6,070 nt of DNA from Lachnoclostridium phytofermentans (GTDB taxonomy: Bacteria > Bacillota > Clostridia > Lachnospirales > Lachnospiraceae): assembly GCA_003526525.1 (NCBI GenBank), contig DPVV01000310.1, forward strand, positions 1-6,070, in the 5' to 3' direction. Positions 1 through 4,817 of the stretch are shown piece after piece; position 1 is the stretch's first letter; the number at the start of each line of letters is the position of its first letter. Position numbers and translations under genes: made by a program. A model generated the notes under the pieces. The model did not search any database. It was given only the letters and a program-made list of their open reading frames with translations, and was not told the origin of the DNA.

Positions 1-2
1 TG

Positions 3-140
3 TTCGGAAAAAGCGGCTTGATGTATGGAGAAAAAACTGTTTGTATTATTATTGGTTATTTGCTACATTGGTTAGATTACATATTTAGTGATGTTCTACC
101 GCTATTACCTTATCACAAATTCAGTGAAAGTGTAATTTAA
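3..140 (+). CDS. possible C-terminal end of an upstream gene (partial)
   Basis: An open frame enters from the left edge and ends at TAA 138-140, giving 45 codons (starting FGKSGLMYGEK, ending HKFSESVI). The middle is hydrophobic (roughly residues 12-38, with IIIGYLLHWLDYIF), which could be one membrane-spanning segment. I do not recognise the family. The other two forward frames hit stops sooner (frame 1 at position 19, frame 2 at about 92), so this is the best candidate. A 45-codon open frame in AT-rich DNA can still arise by chance, and no start or ribosome binding site can be seen because the gene would begin outside the window. Confidence 0.3.
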   Translation, partial: FGKSGLMYGEKTVCIIIGYLLHWLDYIFSDVLPLLPYHKFSESVI

Positions 141-210
141 TAAGAAAAGCAATTTGGTAATATGTCAATAACTAATATGAAATGAATTTAGATAGAAGGG
201 GAACATTAAT

Positions 211-470
211 AGACCTACGGTCTGATTCAACAGAATAAATAGGAAGTAAAATCAGTACAACTCTCCTTTAAACACGATACGGTGAACCGTACCATAAGTA
301 GAGAGGCGTTTTACAAATATCTACTGGAAACTAGTTTAACCAAGTAAAGTAGAGTTTTACTAAATAAGAGAATACAACGAGGGCTTGTAATTGTAAGGAA
401 TTATAGAGGTTCAAGTCCCGTCGACTGCAGTAGTAAGAAAAGGAATCAAACTAACCGTTTGGTTCTTTTT
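211..470 (+). ncRNA. putative structured non-coding RNA or structured 3' UTR ending in an intrinsic terminator
   Basis: No plausible gene lies here, but complementary segments nest cleanly on the + strand. AGACC 211-215 pairs with GGTCT 219-223. GTAAAA 246-251 pairs with TTTTAC 309-314, enclosing CTCTC 261-265 with GAGAG 301-305, which encloses TACGG-TGAA-CCGTA (278-291). CTACT 321-325 pairs with AGTAG 348-352. CGAGGGCTTG 378-387 pairs with CAAGTCCCGTCG 412-423 (bulges T416 and G420), enclosing TAATT 388-392 with AATTA 399-403. A strong terminator at 438-470 closes the unit. The 5' end is not defined and no convincing promoter was found. I cannot assign it to a known RNA family; the GGTTCAAGTCC stretch (408-418) resembles a tRNA T-arm, but no tRNA can be folded. 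It could instead be the structured tail of the upstream transcript. Confidence 0.45.
438..470 (+). terminator. Rho-independent terminator of the region upstream of the ABC operon
   Basis: A 14-bp stem pairs 438-451 (AAAAGGAATCAAAC) with 457-470 (GTTTGGTTCTTTTT) around the 5-nt loop TAACC. It contains two G-T pairs and no mismatch, and its 3' arm ends in a run of T. It separates whatever is transcribed from the left edge from the ABC operon promoter at 617. Confidence 0.85.
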
Positions 471-616
471 GTGTTGTATGGCACTCTTTTAATAAACCAC
501 CTGCTATATAGGTGTGAACACAGCTGTTTGAGCTTTAAGTAAAAATCTCCAATGATATGATAAGTGCTGGTTCCTTAACGCTATGTTAAATGGTTGTATT
601 GAATACTTTCTAAGTT
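471..616. other. intergenic spacer with no gene seen
   Basis: No open frame with a ribosome binding site was found. The only structures are a weak hairpin, CACCT 498-502 with AGGTG 510-514 (7-nt loop), and the palindrome GTATTGAATAC at 596-606, listed separately. Confidence 0.5.
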
Positions 617-647
617 TTGACAATATAAGGAACTAGTATTACAATAC
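596..647. promoter_or_regulatory. pair of GTATT/AATAC palindromes flanking and overlapping the promoter (candidate operators)
   Basis: GTATT-G-AATAC lies at 596-606, just upstream of the -35 box. GTATT-AC-AATAC lies at 636-647 and overlaps the -10 box. Their starts are 40 bp apart, close to four helical turns, so a dimeric repressor could sit on both on the same DNA face. No regulator gene is adjacent, so the cognate protein is unknown. The half-sites are only 5 bp and AT-rich, so chance is possible. Confidence 0.35.
617..645 (+). promoter_or_regulatory. sigma-A type promoter of the ABC exporter operon
   Basis: A perfect -35 box TTGACA (617-622) is followed by a 17-bp spacer and a -10 box TACAAT (640-645, five of six matches to TATAAT). 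Transcription would start at about 652, giving a leader of roughly 95 nt before the ATPase start at 748. This is the strongest promoter match in the window. Confidence 0.8.
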
Positions 648-683
648 ATATATGAATAAAAACAGTGGGCAAGTTGTTATCAC

Positions 684-716
684 TACAAAATCATATGAGG
701 ATTGAAACGTTTTGTA
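684..716 (+). repeat. inverted repeat in the ABC operon leader
   Basis: TACAAAA (684-690) and TTTTGTA (710-716) form a perfect 7-bp inverted repeat around a 19-nt loop, within the predicted 5' leader. It is AT-rich and has no following T run, so it is not a terminator. It may be a weak leader hairpin or a binding site, and its function is unknown. Confidence 0.3.
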
Positions 717-747
717 ACTATTGTTTCTAGAAATGGAGAACAGATGA

Positions 748-1536
748 ATGGAAAATAAGAAAGAAGCAGTTATAAGCATTAATAATTTACATATGAGCTT
801 TGGCTCTAAACAGGTGCTAAAGGGAATTAACCTTGAGGTTTATCCTGGTCAGATTATTGGTTACATAGGATCCAATGGAGCAGGGAAAAGTACTACGATA
901 AAGATTATGCTTGGACTGTTGGAAGGATATGAGGGAAATATTAAAATCTTTGGTAGTGAATTGCTTAATGGTAATATTGAATACAAGAAAAGAATCGGAT
1001 ATGTACCTGAAAGTGCTGAGATTTATGATACCCTTACTGCTAGAGAGTATTTGATGTTTATTGGAGATCTTTATGGTAAGGATTCAAAACAAACAGAAAA
1101 AAAAGCTGTGAAACTAATGAAACTTTTTGGTATCCAAGAGGTGTTAGATGCTAGAATATCGTCATATTCGAAAGGCATGAAGCAAAAGGTAATGATAATT
1201 TCATGCTTACTACATAATCCAGATGTTTTATTCTTAGATGAACCATTAAGCGGTTTGGATGCTAATAGCGTCATTCTTGTAAAAGAATTACTAGTGGCAT
1301 TAGCAAAGCAAGGAAAGACAATCTTTTATTCTTCTCATATTATGGATGTTGTAGAGAAAATCAGTAATCGAATTATCTTACTAAGAGATGGTCAAATTTT
1401 AGCGGATGGAAGTTTTGAAGAATTAAGAAGAAAATCACAAGATGAGTCTTTAGAGCAGATTTTCAATCAACTGACAGGGTTTAACGAGCATCAGTCAATA
1501 GTAGAAGAGTTTGTATCTATAATTGCGGAGGAGTGA
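748..1536 (+). CDS. ABC transporter ATP-binding protein (exporter type)
   Basis: This is the cytoplasmic nucleotide-binding subunit of an ABC exporter; it would dimerise and drive the permease encoded next. In its 262 residues, every core motif is intact: A-loop aromatic F18, Walker A GSNGAGKST (41-49), Q-loop region GYVPE (84-88, with Glu88 where many families have Gln, as is common in CcmA-like exporter ATPases), signature YSKGMKQK (140-147), Walker B VLFLDE (160-165), D-loop GLD (169-171) and H-loop His197. The tail of about 60 residues after His197 is usual for this subfamily. The start is ATG 748 with GGAG at 735-738. The nearby ATG 744 is out of frame and stops after four codons. The stop (1534-1536) abuts the ribosome binding site of the permease, indicating translational coupling. 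Substrate unknown. Confidence 0.93.
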   Translation: MENKKEAVISINNLHMSFGSKQVLKGINLEVYPGQIIGYIGSNGAGKSTTIKIMLGLLEGYEGNIKIFGSELLNGNIEYKKRIGYVPESAEIYDTLTAREYLMFIGDLYGKDSKQTEKKAVKLMKLFGIQEVLDARISSYSKGMKQKVMIISCLLHNPDVLFLDEPLSGLDANSVILVKELLVALAKQGKTIFYSSHIMDVVEKISNRIILLRDGQILADGSFEELRRKSQDESLEQIFNQLTGFNEHQSIVEEFVSIIAEE

Positions 1537-1540
1537 CGAT

Positions 1541-1930
1541 ATGAAAGAGTTTAAAACGTTAATAATATTAGACCGCTTCCGAAAAATGTTCGAAAAAATG
1601 GGAATAGATTATGATTTGATGCGAAGAATCCTTCAAGTGAAATTTGTAATGGACGGAAGAAAGGTCCCTTCTGTTGTAGGAAACGTGAAAGAAAAAAACA
1701 AAGAAACGGAGAATAACTTCCTGAAATCCCTATGGGCTTATGCATTGATGGGAATTATCAATGTTATCTTTGTAACGCTGAATGTAAGTTATCTCTTCCA
1801 AATGAGCCTTGTATTTGGCATCACAATGTTTATGGTGATGACGTCTCTTATTTCTGACTTTTCTTCGGTTTTGTTAGACGTTCGGGATAAGAATCTTATA
1901 CTTTCAAAGCCTGTAATAATATTACGTTAA
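1541..1930 (+). CDS. N-terminal fragment of the ABC exporter permease
   Basis: This frame has 129 codons from ATG 1541, chosen over an in-frame TTG at 1523 because GGAGGAG (1527-1533) sits 7 nt before the ATG. Residues 1-58 are charged and cytoplasmic in character (MKEFKTLIILDRFRK, then a Lys/Glu-rich stretch at 50-58). Two hydrophobic segments follow at about 62-82 and 86-106, then SDFSSVLLDVRDK (105-117) and LSKPV (121-125). Residues 126-129 (IILR) are read after the inferred deletion and are not native. A product this short would lack most membrane segments, so it is unlikely to form a transporter on its own. Confidence 0.7.
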   Translation: MKEFKTLIILDRFRKMFEKMGIDYDLMRRILQVKFVMDGRKVPSVVGNVKEKNKETENNFLKSLWAYALMGIINVIFVTLNVSYLFQMSLVFGITMFMVMTSLISDFSSVLLDVRDKNLILSKPVIILR

Positions 1931-1932
1931 AC

Positions 1933-3180
1933 ATGGCCAAAATCATACATATTGTTGTTTATTTATTTTTCATTACTATGGCATTGATCGGCCCTGCTTT
2001 GGTAGTAGGTACCATACGGCATGGAATTATATTTTTTCTTTTATTTTTTATAGAAATCATATTACTAGATTTTTTTATAGTAGCATTAACAGCGTTGCTG
2101 TACTTAGGAATATTACGTTTTTTTGATGGAGAAAAGTTGAAAGATGTGATAAATTATGTGCAAATTGGGTTATCTATAACGATTACAATAGGGTTTCAGT
2201 TTGTCGGACGATTATTTAATTTTATAGATTTGAACGTAACATTTCAACCTAGATGGTGGCAGTACTTTGTGATTCCTACATGGTTTGGCGCTCCTTTTGA
2301 GGTTTTTCTCCGAGGAGATGTAAACATACATTACATCATCTTATCAGTGTTTGCGTTGGCTATTCCTGTTCTTTCTATTTGCTTATACATTAAGCTGATC
2401 CCAGTCTTTGAGAGAAACCTACAAAAACTAAATAACCAAAGCGGTAGAAATAAAAAGAAGAAAGGAAAGATAATTGCTTGGATTGCAACAATCGTATGTT
2501 CAACCAAGGAAGAAAGAACATTTTTTCATTTTGCCACCAAGATGGTGAAGTATGAAAGAGAATTTAAGTTACGCGTATATCCTACGCTAGGATTTGCGTT
2601 TGTTTTTCCCTTCATTTTTCTTTTTACCAGTATACAAAATGGTGGTTTTCATCAAATGGCTTCTAGTAATGCATATTATAATATTTACTTTTGTGCGTTG
2701 TTCTTGCCTACTGTAATTTTGATGATGCGATATTCAGCCAATTATAAAGGGGCGTGGATTTATAAGGTTATGCCGATTCATGAATTGGCCCCTGTTTTCA
2801 AAGGAACTCTGAAAGCTTTTTTAGTGAATTTATTACTACCTCTATATGTTTTAGAATGTATCATTTTTACTTGGATATTTGGGGCTCGTATTATACCAGA
2901 CTTAATCGTGGTACTTCTGAATATTTTTATCTATACAGTCATTTGTTTTAAGAAATTAAAAATAGAGTTACCTTTTACGCGTCCCTTTGAACCAGGGCAG
3001 GAAGGAAATCAAGGAGCCGTAATTTTACTTATGCTAGTTTTGGGTATTTTGTGTTTAATACATTATCTTTGTAAGAGGGTGACTTTTGGAATCTATATCT
3101 ATATTCCGGTAGCGCTAATCATAAATGTAGCTTTATGGAGAAGGGCTTTTAATATTTCATGGAAGACCTTAGAAGAGTAG
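1933..3180 (+). CDS. C-terminal fragment of the ABC exporter permease
   Basis: This frame has 415 codons with about ten hydrophobic segments, at roughly 5-27, 31-58 (long), 75-92, 136-155, 218-236, 250-268, 291-313, 318-340, 365-383 and 388-405. A basic cytoplasmic loop at 164-179 contains KLNNQSGRNKKKKGK. The ATG at 1933 has no purine-rich ribosome binding site (the preceding bases are TAATATTACGTTAAAC), and the reading frame continues upstream without a stop back to TAA 1888-1890. The apparent start is therefore probably an internal methionine of the original gene rather than a real initiation site. The sequence retains a coherent membrane pattern, with no further stops or shifts, so the break looks recent or artefactual. 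Confidence 0.7.
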   Translation: MAKIIHIVVYLFFITMALIGPALVVGTIRHGIIFFLLFFIEIILLDFFIVALTALLYLGILRFFDGEKLKDVINYVQIGLSITITIGFQFVGRLFNFIDLNVTFQPRWWQYFVIPTWFGAPFEVFLRGDVNIHYIILSVFALAIPVLSICLYIKLIPVFERNLQKLNNQSGRNKKKKGKIIAWIATIVCSTKEERTFFHFATKMVKYEREFKLRVYPTLGFAFVFPFIFLFTSIQNGGFHQMASSNAYYNIYFCALFLPTVILMMRYSANYKGAWIYKVMPIHELAPVFKGTLKAFLVNLLLPLYVLECIIFTWIFGARIIPDLIVVLLNIFIYTVICFKKLKIELPFTRPFEPGQEGNQGAVILLMLVLGILCLIHYLCKRVTFGIYIYIPVALIINVALWRRAFNISWKTLEE

Positions 3181-3251
3181 ATCTTATTAAAATAGTTCTT
3201 TGGGAAAGCTTATGAAACTGAAATATGTGGATTCGTGCAGATAAAGATTAG

Positions 3252-3281
3252 AATGTAGGAAAAGCCTAATTGAAATGTAGG
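3252..3281 (+). repeat. short direct repeat upstream of the YcxB-like gene
   Basis: AATGTAGG occurs at 3252-3259 and again at 3274-3281, 22 bp apart, each followed by an A/G-rich GAAAG-like tail. The interval between the permease stop and the next start (3181-3324) otherwise shows no terminator and no convincing promoter. The repeat could be a regulatory site or chance. Confidence 0.25.
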
Positions 3282-3324
3282 TGAAAGCAGTTGGAATACT
3301 CATTCAATTATAAGGAGGATTTAA

Positions 3325-3864
3325 ATGTTTGATTTAAAGTTTACATATACCAAAAGAGAATGGATAAGAGCTATTCGAAGATATCTGTTTTTGTCAAAGA
3401 TGATATCGGTGCCCATGATATTGACGATTCTATTTTTGTATGTAGTAATGATTGATTTAGTCATACTTAATAAGTTCATATGGTTAGCAATTATATTTGG
3501 TTCAATTAACTTTTTTGTCACGGTTGTCTATGTATATCTTTATTTTATTCAACCAGGATATTCCTATAAAAAAAGTGGACTCGAGCAAAAAGAGATACAC
3601 TTTGTCTTCTTAGAAGACAAAATATTGAATGAGCATATCCTTGGTTCGTCTAAAGTTTTATGGGAGTATTACCATTCCTATTTAGAGTCCCCGGGGTCCT
3701 TCTTCCTTGAGGTAGCAAAGAACCAATACAATATCATCCCCAAAAGAGTGTTAGGAACGAAGGAACAGGTGGATGCATTCCGAGTACTAGTGAAAAAACA
3801 TCTGATGGAATCATCTGAACTAGAACGCGAGAAAAGAATGAAGCAGAAAGACAAAGATATATAA
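3325..3864 (+). CDS. YcxB-like membrane protein
   Basis: This 179-residue protein has the layout of the YcxB-like family: a short N-terminal segment (KFTYTKREWIRAIRRY, 5-20), two membrane helices (about 27-48 and 52-75), then a cytoplasmic C-terminal domain. That domain carries family-like features: GLEQKEIHFVFLEDKIL (85-101), a Trp in SSKVLWEYY (108-116) and NIIPKRVL (136-143) followed by a helical end. The tail (161-179) is highly charged. The family has no established biochemical function that I know of. The start ATG 3325 has a perfect AAGGAGG at 3312-3318 with 6-nt spacing. It lies 144 nt after the permease with no visible terminator between, so it may be read from the same promoter, but the gap also allows its own. 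Confidence 0.75.
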   Translation: MFDLKFTYTKREWIRAIRRYLFLSKMISVPMILTILFLYVVMIDLVILNKFIWLAIIFGSINFFVTVVYVYLYFIQPGYSYKKSGLEQKEIHFVFLEDKILNEHILGSSKVLWEYYHSYLESPGSFFLEVAKNQYNIIPKRVLGTKEQVDAFRVLVKKHLMESSELEREKRMKQKDKDI

Positions 3865-3878
3865 AGGGAAAATTATAA

Positions 3879-3977
3879 ATGACAATTACGAAGCAAGTAA
3901 TTACCAAAGAATTAGTTACACTTACAAGGCTATCGTCTCTACGATTAATACTAAGGGCTAAATTTGAATGGAGGTGA
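3879..3977 (+). CDS. possible 32-residue small protein or leader peptide
   Basis: ATG 3879 opens a 32-codon frame (MTITKQVITKELVTL...) ending at TGA 3975-3977. AAAGGG (3863-3868) sits 10 nt before the start, which is slightly long. The peptide is basic and amphipathic, with regularly spaced Leu and Arg (LTRLSSLRLILR). Its stop lies inside the GGAGGTGA ribosome binding site of the next gene, a geometry typical of translational coupling. It might be a small gene, a leader peptide, the remnant of a longer protein (the opening faintly recalls GNAT acetyltransferase N-termini), or chance. Nothing beyond its position supports expression. Confidence 0.3.
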   Translation: MTITKQVITKELVTLTRLSSLRLILRAKFEWR

Positions 3978-3980
3978 AGA

Positions 3981-4472
3981 ATGAAAAAGGTAATGGTCAT
4001 TGGATGCCCTGGATGTGGTAAAAGTACATTTTCTAAGGCGTTACACAAAGCAACAGGATTACCGTTGTTTCATTTAGATATGTTTTATTGGAATGCTGAC
4101 AGAACTGTAGTTCAAAAATCCATATTTAAAGAAAAATTGCAAAGCACACTCGCACAAGAAACGTGGATAATTGATGGGAACTACGGTTCCACCATTGAGT
4201 TGCGGCTGCAAGCATGTGACACTGTTTTCTTCTTGGATTATCCAGTAGAAGTGTGTCTTGAAGGTATACAATCTAGAAAAGGGAAAGCACGCACAGATAT
4301 GCCATGGTTTGAGTCGGTAGATGAAGAGGATGAAGAATTTATTACCTTCATAAACAATTACAACTCTTTTAGTAGACCAGTGATAATCGACTTGTTAAAT
4401 GCGTATGCTGATAAAAACATTGTTATATTAAAAAGTCGAAGCGAGGCCAATAAATATGTAACTCAATTATAG
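3981..4472 (+). CDS. FlaR-like P-loop nucleotide kinase family protein (annotated in relatives as topology modulation protein)
   Basis: This 163-residue protein has the adenylate-kinase-like P-loop fold of proteins usually named DNA topology modulation protein FlaR. It shows Walker A GCPGCGKST (8-16), the family segment GLPLFHLDMFYWN (26-38), WIIDGNYGST (62-71), the Walker B-like strand VFFLDYP (82-88) and an Arg-rich lid region SRKGKARTDMP (98-108). These suggest a cytoplasmic ATP-dependent phosphotransferase, but the substrate is unknown and the topology name rests on old genetics rather than on the sequence. GGAGG (3970-3974) sits 6 nt before ATG 3981. The gene follows the YcxB-like gene after 116 nt and is followed by a terminator at 4600-4637, so it is probably the last gene of its transcript. 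Confidence 0.82.
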   Translation: MKKVMVIGCPGCGKSTFSKALHKATGLPLFHLDMFYWNADRTVVQKSIFKEKLQSTLAQETWIIDGNYGSTIELRLQACDTVFFLDYPVEVCLEGIQSRKGKARTDMPWFESVDEEDEEFITFINNYNSFSRPVIIDLLNAYADKNIVILKSRSEANKYVTQL

Positions 4473-4599
4473 CGATAAATTCCAGTTGCGAGAATGTTAT
4501 TTAATCAATATGCGAAGCAATCACAGTATACATTTATAGAGAGTCCATACATTAGAATTCATATAAAAACAATTATTATCTGTTATTTATTGTGTCATA
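4473..4599. other. untranslated tail of the FlaR-like gene, no gene seen
   Basis: There are 127 AT-rich bases between the stop and the terminator stem, with no open frame preceded by a ribosome binding site and no strong inverted repeat. Confidence 0.5.
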
Positions 4600-4637
4600 C
4601 AGGATGATTTTTATCAAAAAGAGATGAAATCATCCTG
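4600..4637 (+). terminator. intrinsic terminator after the FlaR-like gene
   Basis: A perfect 11-bp stem pairs CAGGATGATTT (4600-4610) with AAATCATCCTG (4627-4637) around a 16-nt loop, followed by ATTTTATTATT. The loop is longer than typical and an internal T5/A5 pairing can shorten it. It divides the FlaR-like gene from the regulator at 4818. Confidence 0.75.
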
Positions 4638-4640
4638 ATT

Positions 4641-4669
4641 TTATTATTGGTATAGATAACTTTTATAAT
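4641..4669 (+). promoter_or_regulatory. candidate upstream promoter for the XRE gene
   Basis: A perfect -10 box TATAAT (4664-4669) lies 17 bp after a poor -35 box TTATTA (4641-4646, three of six matches). It immediately follows the terminator and would leave a leader of about 140 nt. The -10 is embedded in an inverted repeat, ATAGAT 4652-4657 with ATCTAT 4668-4673, which may be regulatory. Confidence 0.4.
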
Positions 4670-4725
4670 CTATGATATTAATACCGCATCCTATGCTAAA
4701 ATAAACTACAAGTTGATTTTTTATT

Positions 4726-4743
4726 TTAAAGATTCATCTTTAA
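4726..4743. promoter_or_regulatory. 18-bp palindrome, candidate operator of the XRE regulator
   Basis: TTAAAGAT-TC-ATCTTTAA is a perfect 8-bp inverted repeat with a 2-bp centre, lying 75 bp upstream of the regulator's start and between its two candidate promoters. Its size and symmetry suit a dimeric helix-turn-helix protein, and XRE regulators often bind their own upstream region, so autoregulation is a reasonable inference. It could also form a short RNA hairpin. Confidence 0.4.
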
Positions 4744-4753
4744 TTTATGGATA

Positions 4754-4781
4754 ATGAAAGACCTAAGTGCAATAATACAAT
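4754..4781 (+). promoter_or_regulatory. candidate proximal promoter for the XRE gene
   Basis: The -10 box TACAAT (4776-4781, five of six) follows a moderate -35 box ATGAAA (4754-4759, four of six) with a 16-bp spacer. Transcription would begin near 4788, 30 nt before the start codon. The -10 hexamer is identical to that of the ABC operon promoter. Confidence 0.4.
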
Positions 4782-4817
4782 TACAGCGCTGATAAATTAT
4801 TTCGAAAGGGCGAAAAT

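Larger units (their letters stand above)
1541..3180 (+). pseudogene. large ABC exporter permease, broken by a one-base deletion near 1915
   Basis: Two consecutive open frames read as one membrane protein. The start ATG 1541 has GGAGGAG at 1527-1533. The first frame runs through a conserved-looking stretch (SDFSSVLLDVRDK...LSKPV) and then fails at TAA 1928-1930. The second frame continues directly with TLNMAKIIHI. From GTA (Val, 1913-1915) to ATG 1933 there are 17 nt. One extra A would give V-N-N-I-T-L-N-M-A-K and a continuous protein of about 546 residues, the size and pattern I recall for clostridial putative ABC exporter permeases (KPV, six residues, MAK). About 12 membrane segments are expected in total, two before and about ten after the break. 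The gene is four bases downstream of its ATPase. The lesion may be a true mutation or a sequencing error; no -1 slippery heptamer is visible in the 1891-1928 window where both frames are open. Confidence 0.8.

Noticed and set aside
378..430. A functional tRNA gene
   Set aside because: Only the T-arm-like string is present. No acceptor 5' strand, D-arm or anticodon arm with correct spacing could be folded.
190..470. Group I or group II intron, T-box, RNase P or tmRNA
   Set aside because: I looked for group I core strings (GACUA/UAGUC type), a group II domain V, the T-box AGAGUGGAACCGCG motif and the hallmarks of RNase P and tmRNA, and found none.
1009..1011. Glu88 instead of Gln in the ATPase Q-loop as a sign of inactivity
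   Set aside because: GYVPE is common in CcmA-like exporter ATPases, and all other catalytic motifs are intact.
1523..1540. Upstream TTG start for the permease N-terminal frame
   Set aside because: It overlaps the end of the ATPase gene and contains the GGAGGAG ribosome binding site, which is correctly placed for ATG 1541.
1891..1930. Programmed -1 ribosomal frameshift joining the two permease frames
   Set aside because: Within the stretch open in both frames there is no slippery heptamer and no obvious downstream stem. The family alignment from memory also calls for one extra base, which a deletion explains simply.
3734..4048. Antisense open frame of 104 codons
   Set aside because: It overlaps the end of the YcxB-like gene and the Walker A region of the FlaR-like gene, has no recognisable protein features, and is a shadow of well-supported forward genes.
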